From the NCBI GenBank assembly GCA_017417465.1, contig JAFPZD010000242.1, forward strand, positions 1 to 64,000: DNA of 64,000 nt, read 5' to 3'. The first letter of the stretch is position 1. Each line of letters starts with the position of its first letter. Of this stretch, positions 41,217-50,128 are shown piece after piece. Source of the DNA: Prevotella sp. (GTDB lineage: Bacteria; Bacteroidota; Bacteroidia; Bacteroidales; Bacteroidaceae). Below the pieces are notes generated by a model. It ran no database searches, was not told the origin of the DNA, and saw only the letters and a list, made by a program, of their open reading frames with translations. The translations under genes and the position numbers were made by a program.

Positions 41217-44200
41217 GCCCTTTCCTTATTATTATATATAAGGTAATAGAACATCGGAACCATAAACAAACTGACCATCGTACCGATACCCATTCCCACG
41301 ATGACAGTCACCGACAACGGATATTGCAGGGCTGAGCCCATGTCGCCCCTGTGGAGGAAGGGCACGATGGCCAGCATCGTGGTCAGCGATGTCATAACAA
41401 TGGGCTTAAGCCTGTTATGACCTGCCGTCAAGATGGCTCTGAGCAGTGGCATGCCCCCCCGCCGCAGCCTGTTAATGGTGTCTATCTTCAGGATGGAGTC
41501 ATTGACGACTACACCGCTCATCACCACAATGCCAATCATCGACATCACATTGACCGATTCTCTGAGGAGCCAGAGCGTGGCAATAACAAAGAACACGTCG
41601 ACCACTATCTCAATGAGGATAATCAACGGCTGGATGAAACTTTCGAACTGTGCTGCCAGGATGAAATAGAGCAGTGCCAGTGCTACACTCAGAACCAATG
41701 CAAGTTCACGTATCATTTGGCGGCTTGTGAAATAGCTGCCGGCATACGTGGCTGACAGCACACTTTCCGGTCGATGCACCTGACGCTCGACGAAGTCCAT
41801 CACTTGTTCCGCCTTCCTGTCGCTTACATCCAGGTCGATGCTGTAGTATTCGCCACCGTTGCCTGCCGTCAGTCGCTTATAGTCTTCACCCTTTGTCTCT
41901 TTCACTAAAGAGGCAATGGGAATGTCAGTCCCCTCGCTGTTCCTGACGGTACTGTATAGGATGCGGTTGCTCTCCCCCGCGTCTGTTCCCACAACAACGG
42001 GTATGCTCTGCGCACCGTCGTTGATGTCAAAGATACGGCTCTGGCTAACCAGTTCCTTCAGCCTGGTGTATAGCTGGTCGTAACCGACTTTATAGACTGC
42101 CATCTGCTCCATGTCGGCCACATAGCGGATATTGGTCTCTGTGACGACGGGCATTATAGAGATGTCGGGGAAGCGGGTGCGTAGCGTGTCTGTAAAACTA
42201 CGTGCCGTAGCCACGTCCGGCCGCCTGCCGTCCTGATGCTGCAGGTGTATTTCCAAATCTGCCTCGTCTGTTGAGAATATCATGCTGTAAAGATTGCCGG
42301 ACTCTCCAAAGACTACAGTCGCTGCCGGGTACTCCTGCTGCAGTAGCCTGCAGGCGCGCTCCTTTATCTGTTGCAATCCTTCCACCGATTTGGCTTTCAC
42401 ATAGACAACGGCCTCTGATGCCGTAATCTCCTTGGTGTGCGACAGCAGGAACTCCTGTGTCCCCGCCATCGAGGTAGAAGTAACAGCCTCGTCGCCAAGA
42501 GCGTCTATGAGAGCTGTGACCCTCCGGTCATTTTCTGTCGTTGAGACACCTGTATTCCAGTCTATTGTCATCAACATGTCATCCTGTTCCACCTTGGGCA
42601 TACGCTCCTTCTCAATATGCCTAAATATAACGCCGGCCAATGGAGCCATTAGGATCAATGCCAACAGGCATATTCGGACATGACGGAGCACCCACCTCAT
42701 GCCTGCTTCGTAAGGTTTGCTCATTTTTTTATCCCTACTTGATATCACTGGGGCCTGGCTATGTTTCCTGAAGAGCAGATGGAAATACACCGGCATCACC
42801 ACTGTCGCTACGACCAGCGAGGAAAACAAAGCTGTCGTCACGCCCAAAGCCTGGTCATAGAATAGTGTTCCCGCCACGCCACTCAGGAATATTAGCGGTA
42901 TAAACACCGAACAAGTGGTAAGCACTGAACTCAGCATCGGGGCAAATACCTCTTGTGTCCCCTTCACAACAGCTTCTTTCAGACACAGTCCCTCTTGCCA
43001 TCGTCGCATCACATTGTCTATGACGATGATGGAGTTGTCCACAATCATACCCACTCCCAAAAGCAGCCCCGACAGCGAGACAATGTTTATCGAGATGCCC
43101 AGCACATAGAAGCAGAGCATTGTCAGTATCAGCGAGAGCGGGATGGTCATCACAATCAGCAGCGCTGGCCGCCACTGCCGCATAAACACGAAGAGGATCA
43201 GGCAGGCCAGCAGCACACCCACATAGAGGTTTGCCTGCAGCGTGCTGATGGTATATGTCAGCAGACGGGTTTGGTCCCGGGTCAGCTCAAACTGTATGTC
43301 AGGATAATCCCTTCTCATGTCTTCCAGCAAATTGGCCATGCGCTGCTGGAGGTCGGCCATCTGGGCGTCGTTCTGCTTGATGATGGCCATTGTCACGGCC
43401 CTCTTCTTGTCATGGCGGACGATGCCATTGCGCCCAGCTGCCCGCTCTTCTATGTGGCATAGGTCCTTCAGCTGTAGCAGTCGGCCGCCGTGATTGATAT
43501 AGATATTGGCCACGTCGTCCTTCGTGAGCAGCTGTGAGTCGAAATGAATGTTATAGCGATACAGTCCGTCCACCACACTGAGTGCCTCTAACGTGATGTT
43601 GTTCCTCTGGATAGCCACTTCTATGCTCTGAGTCGTCAGCCCCAGCGTCTGTAGCTTGTCATAGTAGGGCTGGCAGGTAATCTCTGTACCTACCGTTCCG
43701 CTGATGTCCACCATCGCCACCTGTGGCAGCTGTTCAATGCGCCCCCTCACCACGCCCTTGGCAAACCGTCCCAACTGTGCAAAGGCCAACTCACTCGTTT
43801 CATTCTTGAGCCAGATGTCTAAATAGAAGGCTGGGATGTCCATCGCACTGGCCTTGATTACCTTAGGACGCTCCATGTCCTTGGGCATGGTATTCATCGT
43901 GCGGTCAACCTTCTCGTTCACCTCGATAAAAAGCAGGTCGATGTTACTCCCTGGTTCGAAGGTCAGCACCACACAACCCGCATCCATCCTCGACTCGCTG
44001 CGGATGTCCTTCACCCCAGCCACTTGCATCAGCTGGCCTCGGAGCGGGCCCGTCACGTCCCGTTCAATCTCACGGGCAGAATAGCCAGGCATATTGGCTT
44101 GCACCGTAATCTGCGGTATGTCGATGTCGGGCATCAAAGAAACGGGGATATATCGCAGTGCCACGCACCCCATCACCACAATGGCGATGAGGCACATGGT

Positions 44201-44233
44201 CACAGCTATAGGACGGTGGAGAAGCTTCTTCAT
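41213..44233 (-). CDS. RND efflux permease, first of a tandem pair
   Basis: The 1006-residue permease has the family features: an N-terminal TM (AVTMCLIAIVVMGCVALRYIP), the start of the pore domain (PQITVQANMPGYSAREIERDV), VSLSGLLLGVGMIVDNSIIVIDNV in TM4 (acidic proton-relay residue in IVDNS), a loop with EGTQEVFAPMLSSVLTT-like sequence, and SMIGIVVMSGVVVNDSILKID near the C-terminus. It lies between the adaptor gene (4 bp gap) and the second permease (4 bp overlap). It works with the TolC-like channel and the lipoprotein adaptor encoded upstream. The proximity to the NVEALA peptide cluster raises the idea of peptide or lipid export, but drug or bile-type efflux is as likely. Confidence 0.92.
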   Translation of the reverse strand: MKKLLHRPIAVTMCLIAIVVMGCVALRYIPVSLMPDIDIPQITVQANMPGYSAREIERDVTGPLRGQLMQVAGVKDIRSESRMDAGCVVLTFEPGSNIDLLFIEVNEKVDRTMNTMPKDMERPKVIKASAMDIPAFYLDIWLKNETSELAFAQLGRFAKGVVRGRIEQLPQVAMVDISGTVGTEITCQPYYDKLQTLGLTTQSIEVAIQRNNITLEALSVVDGLYRYNIHFDSQLLTKDDVANIYINHGGRLLQLKDLCHIEERAAGRNGIVRHDKKRAVTMAIIKQNDAQMADLQQRMANLLEDMRRDYPDIQFELTRDQTRLLTYTISTLQANLYVGVLLACLILFVFMRQWRPALLIVMTIPLSLILTMLCFYVLGISINIVSLSGLLLGVGMIVDNSIIVIDNVMRRWQEGLCLKEAVVKGTQEVFAPMLSSVLTTCSVFIPLIFLSGVAGTLFYDQALGVTTALFSSLVVATVVMPVYFHLLFRKHSQAPVISSRDKKMSKPYEAGMRWVLRHVRICLLALILMAPLAGVIFRHIEKERMPKVEQDDMLMTIDWNTGVSTTENDRRVTALIDALGDEAVTSTSMAGTQEFLLSHTKEITASEAVVYVKAKSVEGLQQIKERACRLLQQEYPAATVVFGESGNLYSMIFSTDEADLEIHLQHQDGRRPDVATARSFTDTLRTRFPDISIMPVVTETNIRYVADMEQMAVYKVGYDQLYTRLKELVSQSRIFDINDGAQSIPVVVGTDAGESNRILYSTVRNSEGTDIPIASLVKETKGEDYKRLTAGNGGEYYSIDLDVSDRKAEQVMDFVERQVHRPESVLSATYAGSYFTSRQMIRELALVLSVALALLYFILAAQFESFIQPLIILIEIVVDVFFVIATLWLLRESVNVMSMIGIVVMSGVVVNDSILKIDTINRLRRGGMPLLRAILTAGHNRLKPIVMTSLTTMLAIVPFLHRGDMGSALQYPLSVTVIVGMGIGTMVSLFMVPMFYYLIYNNKERA

Positions 44234-44237
44234 CGCT

Positions 44238-45326
44238 TTAGTTTAATTTCACTTCCGTTCCGTCGGCAAGGTTCAAGTTGCCTGAAGTGATGATAGTGTC
44301 TCCTTCGTGGATGCTCGTCTCTTTCCGTCGGCATCCTGTGATGGCATAGGAGTTGATGTTGGAGTGCAGTACATCCACGTATGTCCATACGGCACGACCA
44401 TCTTCATACAGGAAGACCACATGATAGCCGTCGCGCTCCACCACGGCATCCTTTGGCACGACGAACATATTCCGCACCTGCTCCTCTACAACAATACGGA
44501 CATTCATACCATCAATCAGCATGCTGTTTCTGTTATTAAGCCTTGCCATTACCTTGATTAGTCCCTTGTCGTCAACAAGAGGGTTGATTTCTGTAATGAT
44601 ACCATCGAACAACACACTGTCTGCCACAAACGGCGCGACCTTGACATGCTGCCCTTTCCTCACATTCCCGAATTCCGCTTCCAGAATTCTGAACTCCACC
44701 TCAAACTGCGAATCGTCAATCAGCGTACATATTTTGTCGTTGTGCTGATAGGGGCGGGCGTCCAAGTTGGCTATCCTGCCACTAAAGGGCGCATAGAGGT
44801 TACACTCGTCCAAAGCCTTCCTGGCAGACTGCAACTGGTACTGAGCCGCGTAGTAGCCGGACGTCACCTCTGCACGTTTCATCACATCCTCAGGCACCGC
44901 TTGTTCGGATTTAAAATCCGAAATCACCGTGGCATCATAGCCCAGACCTATCAGTTTGTCTACGAGTTCCACTTTGGCGCGTTCCAGTTCCTTCTCTGCC
45001 TTCTCCAGTTCACGCAGTCTTTCACGTTTGTCCACGGATGCGATTAATGTGCCTTTATGCACGTACATGCCCTCGCTGACATAGATCTCTGCGGTCACAC
45101 CCTGCGCCACGAAGTTCAGTTCGCTCTTGGCCTTGGCGCGCAACCGTCCATTGCATACTATCTGCTTGTTGAAGGTGGACGTGCGGAGTGTCATCGTGTC
45201 CACATACGTCTCACCCAAGGCTTGCTGGTGCATCTCCATTTCTGTAGGTGCCTCTTCCTTCTTGCTGTTACAAGAGGTAAGCCCCATACACACTAAAGCG
45301 AATAGAAGTGTCGCTGATCTTTTCAT
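44238..45326 (-). CDS. RND periplasmic adaptor (HlyD/MFP family) lipoprotein
   Basis: This adaptor connects the inner-membrane pump with the outer-membrane channel. The 362-residue protein has a lipoprotein signal (GLTSC, Cys19), a lipoyl/barrel-sandwich half (VAQGVTAEIYVSEGMYVHKGTLIASVD), a helical hairpin (RLRELEKAEKELERAKVEL), the second lipoyl half (NLYAPFSGRIANLDARPYQ) and a beta-barrel plus membrane-proximal part (VPKDAVVERDGYHVVFLYEDG). It follows the TolC-like gene across a 33-bp gap made of TAGGAGT repeats and precedes the permease by 4 bp. Confidence 0.93.
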   Translation of the reverse strand: MKRSATLLFALVCMGLTSCNSKKEEAPTEMEMHQQALGETYVDTMTLRTSTFNKQIVCNGRLRAKAKSELNFVAQGVTAEIYVSEGMYVHKGTLIASVDKRERLRELEKAEKELERAKVELVDKLIGLGYDATVISDFKSEQAVPEDVMKRAEVTSGYYAAQYQLQSARKALDECNLYAPFSGRIANLDARPYQHNDKICTLIDDSQFEVEFRILEAEFGNVRKGQHVKVAPFVADSVLFDGIITEINPLVDDKGLIKVMARLNNRNSMLIDGMNVRIVVEEQVRNMFVVPKDAVVERDGYHVVFLYEDGRAVWTYVDVLHSNINSYAITGCRRKETSIHEGDTIITSGNLNLADGTEVKLN

Positions 45327-45359
45327 ACACCTTTTCTCCTAACTCCTAACTCCTAACTC
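45327..45359. repeat. AACTCCT repeat between tolC-like and adaptor genes
   Basis: About four copies of CCTAACT lie between the stop of the channel gene and the start of the adaptor gene. On the coding strand they read GGAGTTA. Short direct repeats of this kind fill many intergenic gaps in this window. Confidence 0.75.
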
Positions 45360-46829
45360 CTAATCGAAGTCAGCTGTCAAGTCTCGTTTTCCTACCCAGT
45401 CATAGAGTGTCGACTTTCTCAGACTGTAATATCCCGTCCAGAAGGTCTGCAACTGGCGGATATATTGGGCACGGGCACTCTCCGACTCCTGCTGAGCTGT
45501 GTTCAGGTCGGTCACGGTGACGGCGCCAGCCTCAAACCGGCGCTTGGTGATGTCATAGCGCTCGTCGGCAATGTCCTGTGCCCTTAGGGCATTCTTGCAT
45601 TGTCCTGCCTGCATGTTAAACTGAAGTACACAATTCCGCAAATCCTGTATGTATGTTTCGTGGGCCTGCTCCAGTTGTGTCTTCTTGACCTCAAGGTCGG
45701 CCTCAGCCATCTTCACCCTCCCTTTGCTTACGCCCCAGTCGAAGATGGGCAGGGTGACTGTCAGCCCGACAATCTCATTGTCTTTAAGCATCCTATAGGC
45801 GTCATTAAAGTGGTTGGCAGTGCGATTGAACCCCAGTTCACTGCTGAGTTGCACCTGAATGCCTTTGTTTGCCTTTGCTTGTGCCACCAGCTTTTCCGAC
45901 TCGAGCCTGCTGATTTGCTGTTGAAGCGTATGCGTGGAGTTTGCCAATGCTTTACTGACCACCTCGTCGGCACTGATGATCACTTCAGGAACGCTGTAGG
46001 GCGGCATCAGCTGGATGTCATCATAATCATATAGTCGTAGATAGGAGAACAGACGGAACTTCTGGTTCTTGAGCGTCAGGCGATTGTTTTCCACTTCTAC
46101 CTGCACATTCAGCAACGAGAGTTCAAGTTGCAGCAGTTCGCTCTTGGTGATGGTGCCAAGGTCAAAGCGCTTCCTGGCAATGTCAAACAGGTACTGTCTG
46201 TCTTTCAGTGTGCTCACACTCTGTTGATATATGGACTGGGCTGAAAGCACATTGAAAAACAGGTTGACAGCCTGAATGGTAATCTCTTCCATCGATTCCA
46301 GATAGGCACGCTTCGCACACTCATATCTCAATGGCTCTGTCTTCTTCTGCCATTTCAGACTGTTATAGGCCCTCAGCGGCTGTGTATAACAGAGGCGTAC
46401 AGGCTGAGAGTTGTAAATCCTGGAGTCATAGCTGAATTGGTCTAATCGGTAGAGATACGACTGTACCGACAACTTGCCTCCCAAGGCCGCGATGTTCTGG
46501 TCTACAGACAAGGCTATGCTGTTGCCCATGGAGTTGTTCTCCACATACGCTATACGCCCGTCGTCATAGTTTCGGGCCTCCACCATCGAGCGGTCAAACT
46601 GGAGCAGGTTGCCAGACAGACTGGCCGCAGGCAACAGCTCTGCCTGGAACGACCTGTAACTCCAATACTGACTCATAAAGCTCAGTCGCGCCAACATCGC
46701 ATCGTAAGACTGCTGCTGGGCAATCCGTATGGTGGAGGTAAGCGTCAACTGCTGTGGAGACTGGCTGAAGACCTGTCCACAACCTACATACCATGTCAGA
46801 ACAGTAACGAGAGACAACCGTCTATACAT
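45360..46829 (-). CDS. TolC-family outer-membrane efflux channel
   Basis: The 489-residue protein (start at MYRRLSL; an ATG 15 bp upstream is also possible) has a signal peptide ending GQVFSQ and two long helical TolC halves, each with the family's alternation of helix and short beta segments. Typical features are LTLTSTIRIAQQQSYD at the start, LGTITKSELLQLELSLLNVQVE in the first half and AGAVTVTDLNTAQQESESARAQYI in the second. It is the first gene of the channel-adaptor-permease-permease set. The gap to the propeller lipoprotein gene upstream is about 95-110 bp with no clear terminator, so read-through from the peptide cluster is possible. Confidence 0.92.
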   Translation of the reverse strand: MYRRLSLVTVLTWYVGCGQVFSQSPQQLTLTSTIRIAQQQSYDAMLARLSFMSQYWSYRSFQAELLPAASLSGNLLQFDRSMVEARNYDDGRIAYVENNSMGNSIALSVDQNIAALGGKLSVQSYLYRLDQFSYDSRIYNSQPVRLCYTQPLRAYNSLKWQKKTEPLRYECAKRAYLESMEEITIQAVNLFFNVLSAQSIYQQSVSTLKDRQYLFDIARKRFDLGTITKSELLQLELSLLNVQVEVENNRLTLKNQKFRLFSYLRLYDYDDIQLMPPYSVPEVIISADEVVSKALANSTHTLQQQISRLESEKLVAQAKANKGIQVQLSSELGFNRTANHFNDAYRMLKDNEIVGLTVTLPIFDWGVSKGRVKMAEADLEVKKTQLEQAHETYIQDLRNCVLQFNMQAGQCKNALRAQDIADERYDITKRRFEAGAVTVTDLNTAQQESESARAQYIRQLQTFWTGYYSLRKSTLYDWVGKRDLTADFD

Positions 46830-46938
46830 ACTTTTATGTATCACGCAGTTTTTTATAAAGCAACTCTTCTATTATCTGGTTATGAACTGGATTCCCAACG
46901 AGTAACACCCCTCCATTTTACGATTGCCATTTACATTT

Positions 46939-48021
46939 TCATACTGAGAGTTTAATAAGATATGGATTATCATCCTTCCCTAATGTGGTTGCATAAAACA
47001 CGTCGTCAGCTTTCCCTTTGGAAATCGAGAACAAATAATAATCGGTGGAATATGTTTTTATTAATTCCCCATCCCATGAAAACTTTAGGATATAACTTTT
47101 AAGATCGCTCATTTTTTTCCCAGCAGACAAATAGTCACCTATATAAGTTACGTATATATAGTTATCATCACAGCAGTAATTTGTGTATGAATAAGGGATT
47201 CGCCTTTTAAAGACAACATTTTTCAAGTTGCCCATTTTCATAACTGCATATTCAACATCCAAGGTCAAGGGGCCTTCTATTTTCTTAAAAAGCTGCATGT
47301 TGTTCCTGTGATAAAATTCCAGATATGACTGATGAGGAGACATGTAGACAATCATATCGTCACCAATTACAATATTTCCTCCTCCTGCTACATTTCCTGT
47401 AAAGAATTCACTCTCCTTAATCAACGGATCCACAGACGCATCTGCCACATACACAAGTCTTGGAAATTGAGGAGGAGACTGTCTGATTCCAAGATGCCTA
47501 TCAGAAAAGCACATGGGATTTGCATAGACTACACCTTCTCCCAACGGGAAAACGATGGGTACTGGCTGACTATGTTTAACCAGGTCCACTTGATAATTCG
47601 GATTTATCAAAATGGAATCTAATGATAAAGATACTACCTGTTGCTTAACCCAGTCATTGATTATAAGATTATTGTTCGTTAGGCGTATATCTATGCCTAA
47701 TATTTCGTTATGACCATTACCGCGATTAAATGAACGGTACAAGTCCTTTTTTGTTTTCAAATCAAGAATACTGAGAAGGCACCCATTTATATTATCCCTT
47801 TTCGCAATTATTAATATTGAATCATTGTATACAAGATAATTCTTTCCATATACTACAGAGTCATTGAAAAAATCATAATCAACAACTTCCGCATCAAGAT
47901 GTATGCTCTTTTCCAACGTATCAGCGTTTAATCGTTCGACAGAATTGTTAACGTCTTTGGAACAACTTCCTACAAAAAACATCAAAACAAGTAGATTGAA
48001 AATGTATTTCATATATTTCAC
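46939..48021 (-). CDS. Six-bladed beta-propeller lipoprotein, copy a
   Basis: The 360-residue protein has a lipoprotein signal (LVLMFFVGSC) and resembles the TolB-like six-bladed propeller lipoproteins (BF3164 type) that in Bacteroidales travel with NVEALA peptides. Recurring blade-like strands are seen (LLSILDLKTKKDLYRSF, VVYANPMCFSDRHLG, YIYVTYIGDY, KADDVFYATTLGKDD). ATG codons at 48021 and 48012 are both possible. It lies downstream of NVEALA-like peptide gene a, separated by a hairpin, and is a homologue of 51457-52524. The role is unknown; binding or display of the peptide is a guess. Confidence 0.8.
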   Translation of the reverse strand: MKYMKYIFNLLVLMFFVGSCSKDVNNSVERLNADTLEKSIHLDAEVVDYDFFNDSVVYGKNYLVYNDSILIIAKRDNINGCLLSILDLKTKKDLYRSFNRGNGHNEILGIDIRLTNNNLIINDWVKQQVVSLSLDSILINPNYQVDLVKHSQPVPIVFPLGEGVVYANPMCFSDRHLGIRQSPPQFPRLVYVADASVDPLIKESEFFTGNVAGGGNIVIGDDMIVYMSPHQSYLEFYHRNNMQLFKKIEGPLTLDVEYAVMKMGNLKNVVFKRRIPYSYTNYCCDDNYIYVTYIGDYLSAGKKMSDLKSYILKFSWDGELIKTYSTDYYLFSISKGKADDVFYATTLGKDDNPYLIKLSV

Positions 48022-48082
48022 CTTGAAAGATTATTGCTTAAATAGACTAATTTCAATACCATGATAAACCTAACTTTCGCGT

Positions 48083-48133
48083 GTTCATACGCCCACGCCC
48101 TTGAAGGGAGGACGGGGCATGAGGCGTATGAAC
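48083..48133 (-). terminator. Hairpin between peptide gene a and propeller gene a
   Basis: GTTCATACGCC at 48083-48093 pairs with GGCGTATGAAC at 48123-48133; an inner GC-rich part and an outer AACCT/AGGTT pair extend it. No long T-run follows, so partial termination or 3'-end protection of the peptide mRNA is likelier than full stop. The matching position in the other cassette also has a hairpin (52541-52581). Confidence 0.6.
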
Positions 48134-48147
48134 TAGTGAGGTTAGAA

Positions 48148-48405
48148 CTAAAAATTAAAAATCAATGTGCTACCTTTACATCTTATCGTAGTACCTGTAC
48201 TCTTATTTTTGTATGTGCAATACTGTGTTTGATCTCCTGTGCAAATAGCATTTTTCGGAAGATCGCAATCTGCCAATACTTCCACGTAATCTAAAAGTAA
48301 GCCAGACAAATCAGCACAATGCATCTTACCGCTGTAATGTACCATTACTGACAAGGAAAAGCTAAAAACTACAAGAGTAGAAAAAATAATACCAGATCTT
48401 TTCAT
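48148..48405 (-). CDS. NVEALA-like secreted peptide, copy a
   Basis: The 85-residue precursor has an export signal (MKRSGIIFSTLVVFSFSLSV) and then the segment LLLDYVEVLADC, which resembles the conserved NVEALA core. Five cysteines are present (30, 47, 55, 63, 76), four of them in the mature part. The sequence between is Thr/Lys-rich without a known domain. The peptide at 52592-52819 shares the LLL-x-D-VEVL-x-x-C core and the cysteine-rich tail. NVEALA proteins are found in gut Bacteroidales beside propeller lipoproteins; their job is not known. Confidence 0.75.
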   Translation of the reverse strand: MKRSGIIFSTLVVFSFSLSVMVHYSGKMHCADLSGLLLDYVEVLADCDLPKNAICTGDQTQYCTYKNKSTGTTIRCKGSTLIFNF

Positions 48406-48448
48406 AATTTTAAAATTTTAAGTGGTCGTTTTGTTTATAACTGAAATT

Positions 48449-50128
48449 TCATAAATCATTCATAGATTCTTTCAAATAATAAGCTATTTCTTTGGCCTTT
48501 TCTCGCATTTCATCAGTTGCGGGCGAGACAATCTTTTCATTAAAGGAAACAACTCTCATCGCCATGGATTCCATTTGCGCTTTACAGCCCTCCTTTTTAT
48601 AAAGGAGCATCAAGCGATAGAGAGGGTAGATACGGTTAGGCATGACACTGAAAGCCTTTAGATATGCCTGTTCAGCTTCCTGATAAAAGCCCATTTCGCT
48701 GTAGTTGTTACCTTGAACAATATAGAACATCGGATCATTACTAACAAGGGTCCCCATGCACAATATGGCATTGCTGTCATTATATCGTTTTTCTTCTGAC
48801 AATATCTTTCCAAAATCAAAAAGGAAATGGGGGTTATTTCTCAAAAGAGGAAGTATGCTGTAATAATTGTCAATAAAGCCAGCATGACTAATTCCCGCTG
48901 TAATCTTATAATCTGTCTCTGCTATTGCTCTATTCTTTATGGCCTTGTATATTATATTGGAAAACATTATTACACAACAAGTGATAGTAATTGGTATAAG
49001 ATACCGTTGATGCTGTCTCGTTAATAAAACAGCTCCTTTATTCTCTGATGCGGCGAAAGCACTTATTAGTACAAACAAAATCTGATATGGCAACAAATCA
49101 AGCGGATAAGAAAACATAGAGAAAATCAACAGGCAAAATAATCCCATTCCTAACACCTTTCCTTGTGCTTTCAACTTAAAAAACAACAAAGCAATCAGAA
49201 CTACTGTAATAACTACTCCCGTCAAGCCCTGTTCCACACCTATCTGTAGTAAACTATTGTATGCGCTATCAGTAACGTCTGCACTCTGAAAACTGAAAGA
49301 CGGATGCCATGCATAGAAACTGGACAATCCCTCGGCATACTGATGGCAGAAACTGCCTATGCCAGAACCAAAGACAGGATGCTGACAGATACAAAGCAGG
49401 GATATAAGATATATAATGGAGCGGCCATTGGCGGAGCCTTGTTTCAAGAAATATAGTCCTGACATCGCAAGAACAGCAGCCAAGAAGACCCACCAGCGCC
49501 ACCGCTTCCATTGATCCCAATAGATGATTCCCAAGCATACTGCTGCTGATACCAGTGCCGCCCTGCTCCAGGTGGCAGGTAAGAGAACGAGAAAAACAGC
49601 TGGTAACCAATAGCCTTTCTTCAATTGACAGGACATAACCAGCCCCATACTTAGAAATGCGGAATAGGGGCCAGGATTTAAAAATGTGCCAGAAAGTGCA
49701 TAAAGATAGTGTCGGCTGGTACCATTAAGCAGTTGCCCTGCACCAACAAACACTTCGTATCCTGCACAGATCAAAATACCAACGACCAGAACCCGTTCCG
49801 TCATGTCTACCGATGACAAGAGCAAACGTACTACGATATAAAGCGCAAACATCTGCATTGAACGAAGGCAGAAATTGGCACAGGGATACACAGGATCCAC
49901 GTAGGCTCTAAGCATCACATAGACAAACCATAGCGTGACCACAACATCTACAGCCGACAAACACGTCTGCCGTCTACGCCAGAGCAACATCAGGACAGCT
50001 ACGACCGCCACCCCACCAATGACCTCCGTGAGACGGACATCGGTCTCAGTCCAGCTCATCTCCACCGGCTGTATTGTAAACCACAAGATGAAGCCGATGC
50101 ATATTACTGCCAATAGCTTATACCTCAT
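48449..50128 (-). CDS. O-antigen-ligase-like membrane protein with TPR tail
   Basis: The start at MRYKLLAVIC gives 559 residues; the ATG overlaps the signal peptidase stop by 11 bp, and the alternative at 50158 lies deeper in that gene. About ten transmembrane segments carry the Wzy/WaaL-type segment ATWSRAALVSAAVC and HPVFGSGIGSFCHQY, followed by a cytoplasmic or periplasmic TPR-like tail (YYSILPLLRN, QGNNYSEMGFYQEAEQAYLKAF). This layout is also seen in some oligosaccharyltransferases and polymerases. In this position, between a signal peptidase and a peptide gene, a role in modifying the peptide or its anchor is possible but unproven. Confidence 0.8.
   Translation of the reverse strand: MRYKLLAVICIGFILWFTIQPVEMSWTETDVRLTEVIGGVAVVAVLMLLWRRRQTCLSAVDVVVTLWFVYVMLRAYVDPVYPCANFCLRSMQMFALYIVVRLLLSSVDMTERVLVVGILICAGYEVFVGAGQLLNGTSRHYLYALSGTFLNPGPYSAFLSMGLVMSCQLKKGYWLPAVFLVLLPATWSRAALVSAAVCLGIIYWDQWKRWRWWVFLAAVLAMSGLYFLKQGSANGRSIIYLISLLCICQHPVFGSGIGSFCHQYAEGLSSFYAWHPSFSFQSADVTDSAYNSLLQIGVEQGLTGVVITVVLIALLFFKLKAQGKVLGMGLFCLLIFSMFSYPLDLLPYQILFVLISAFAASENKGAVLLTRQHQRYLIPITITCCVIMFSNIIYKAIKNRAIAETDYKITAGISHAGFIDNYYSILPLLRNNPHFLFDFGKILSEEKRYNDSNAILCMGTLVSNDPMFYIVQGNNYSEMGFYQEAEQAYLKAFSVMPNRIYPLYRLMLLYKKEGCKAQMESMAMRVVSFNEKIVSPATDEMREKAKEIAYYLKESMNDL

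Noticed and set aside
38043-44233. Heavy-metal (CusA/CzcA) assignment for the RND pumps
   Set aside because: I could not see metal-binding methionine clusters or a metal-related neighbour; a general or unknown substrate is safer.
46850-46938. Terminator between propeller a and the TolC-like gene
   Set aside because: No clear hairpin with a T-run was found, so I did not call one.
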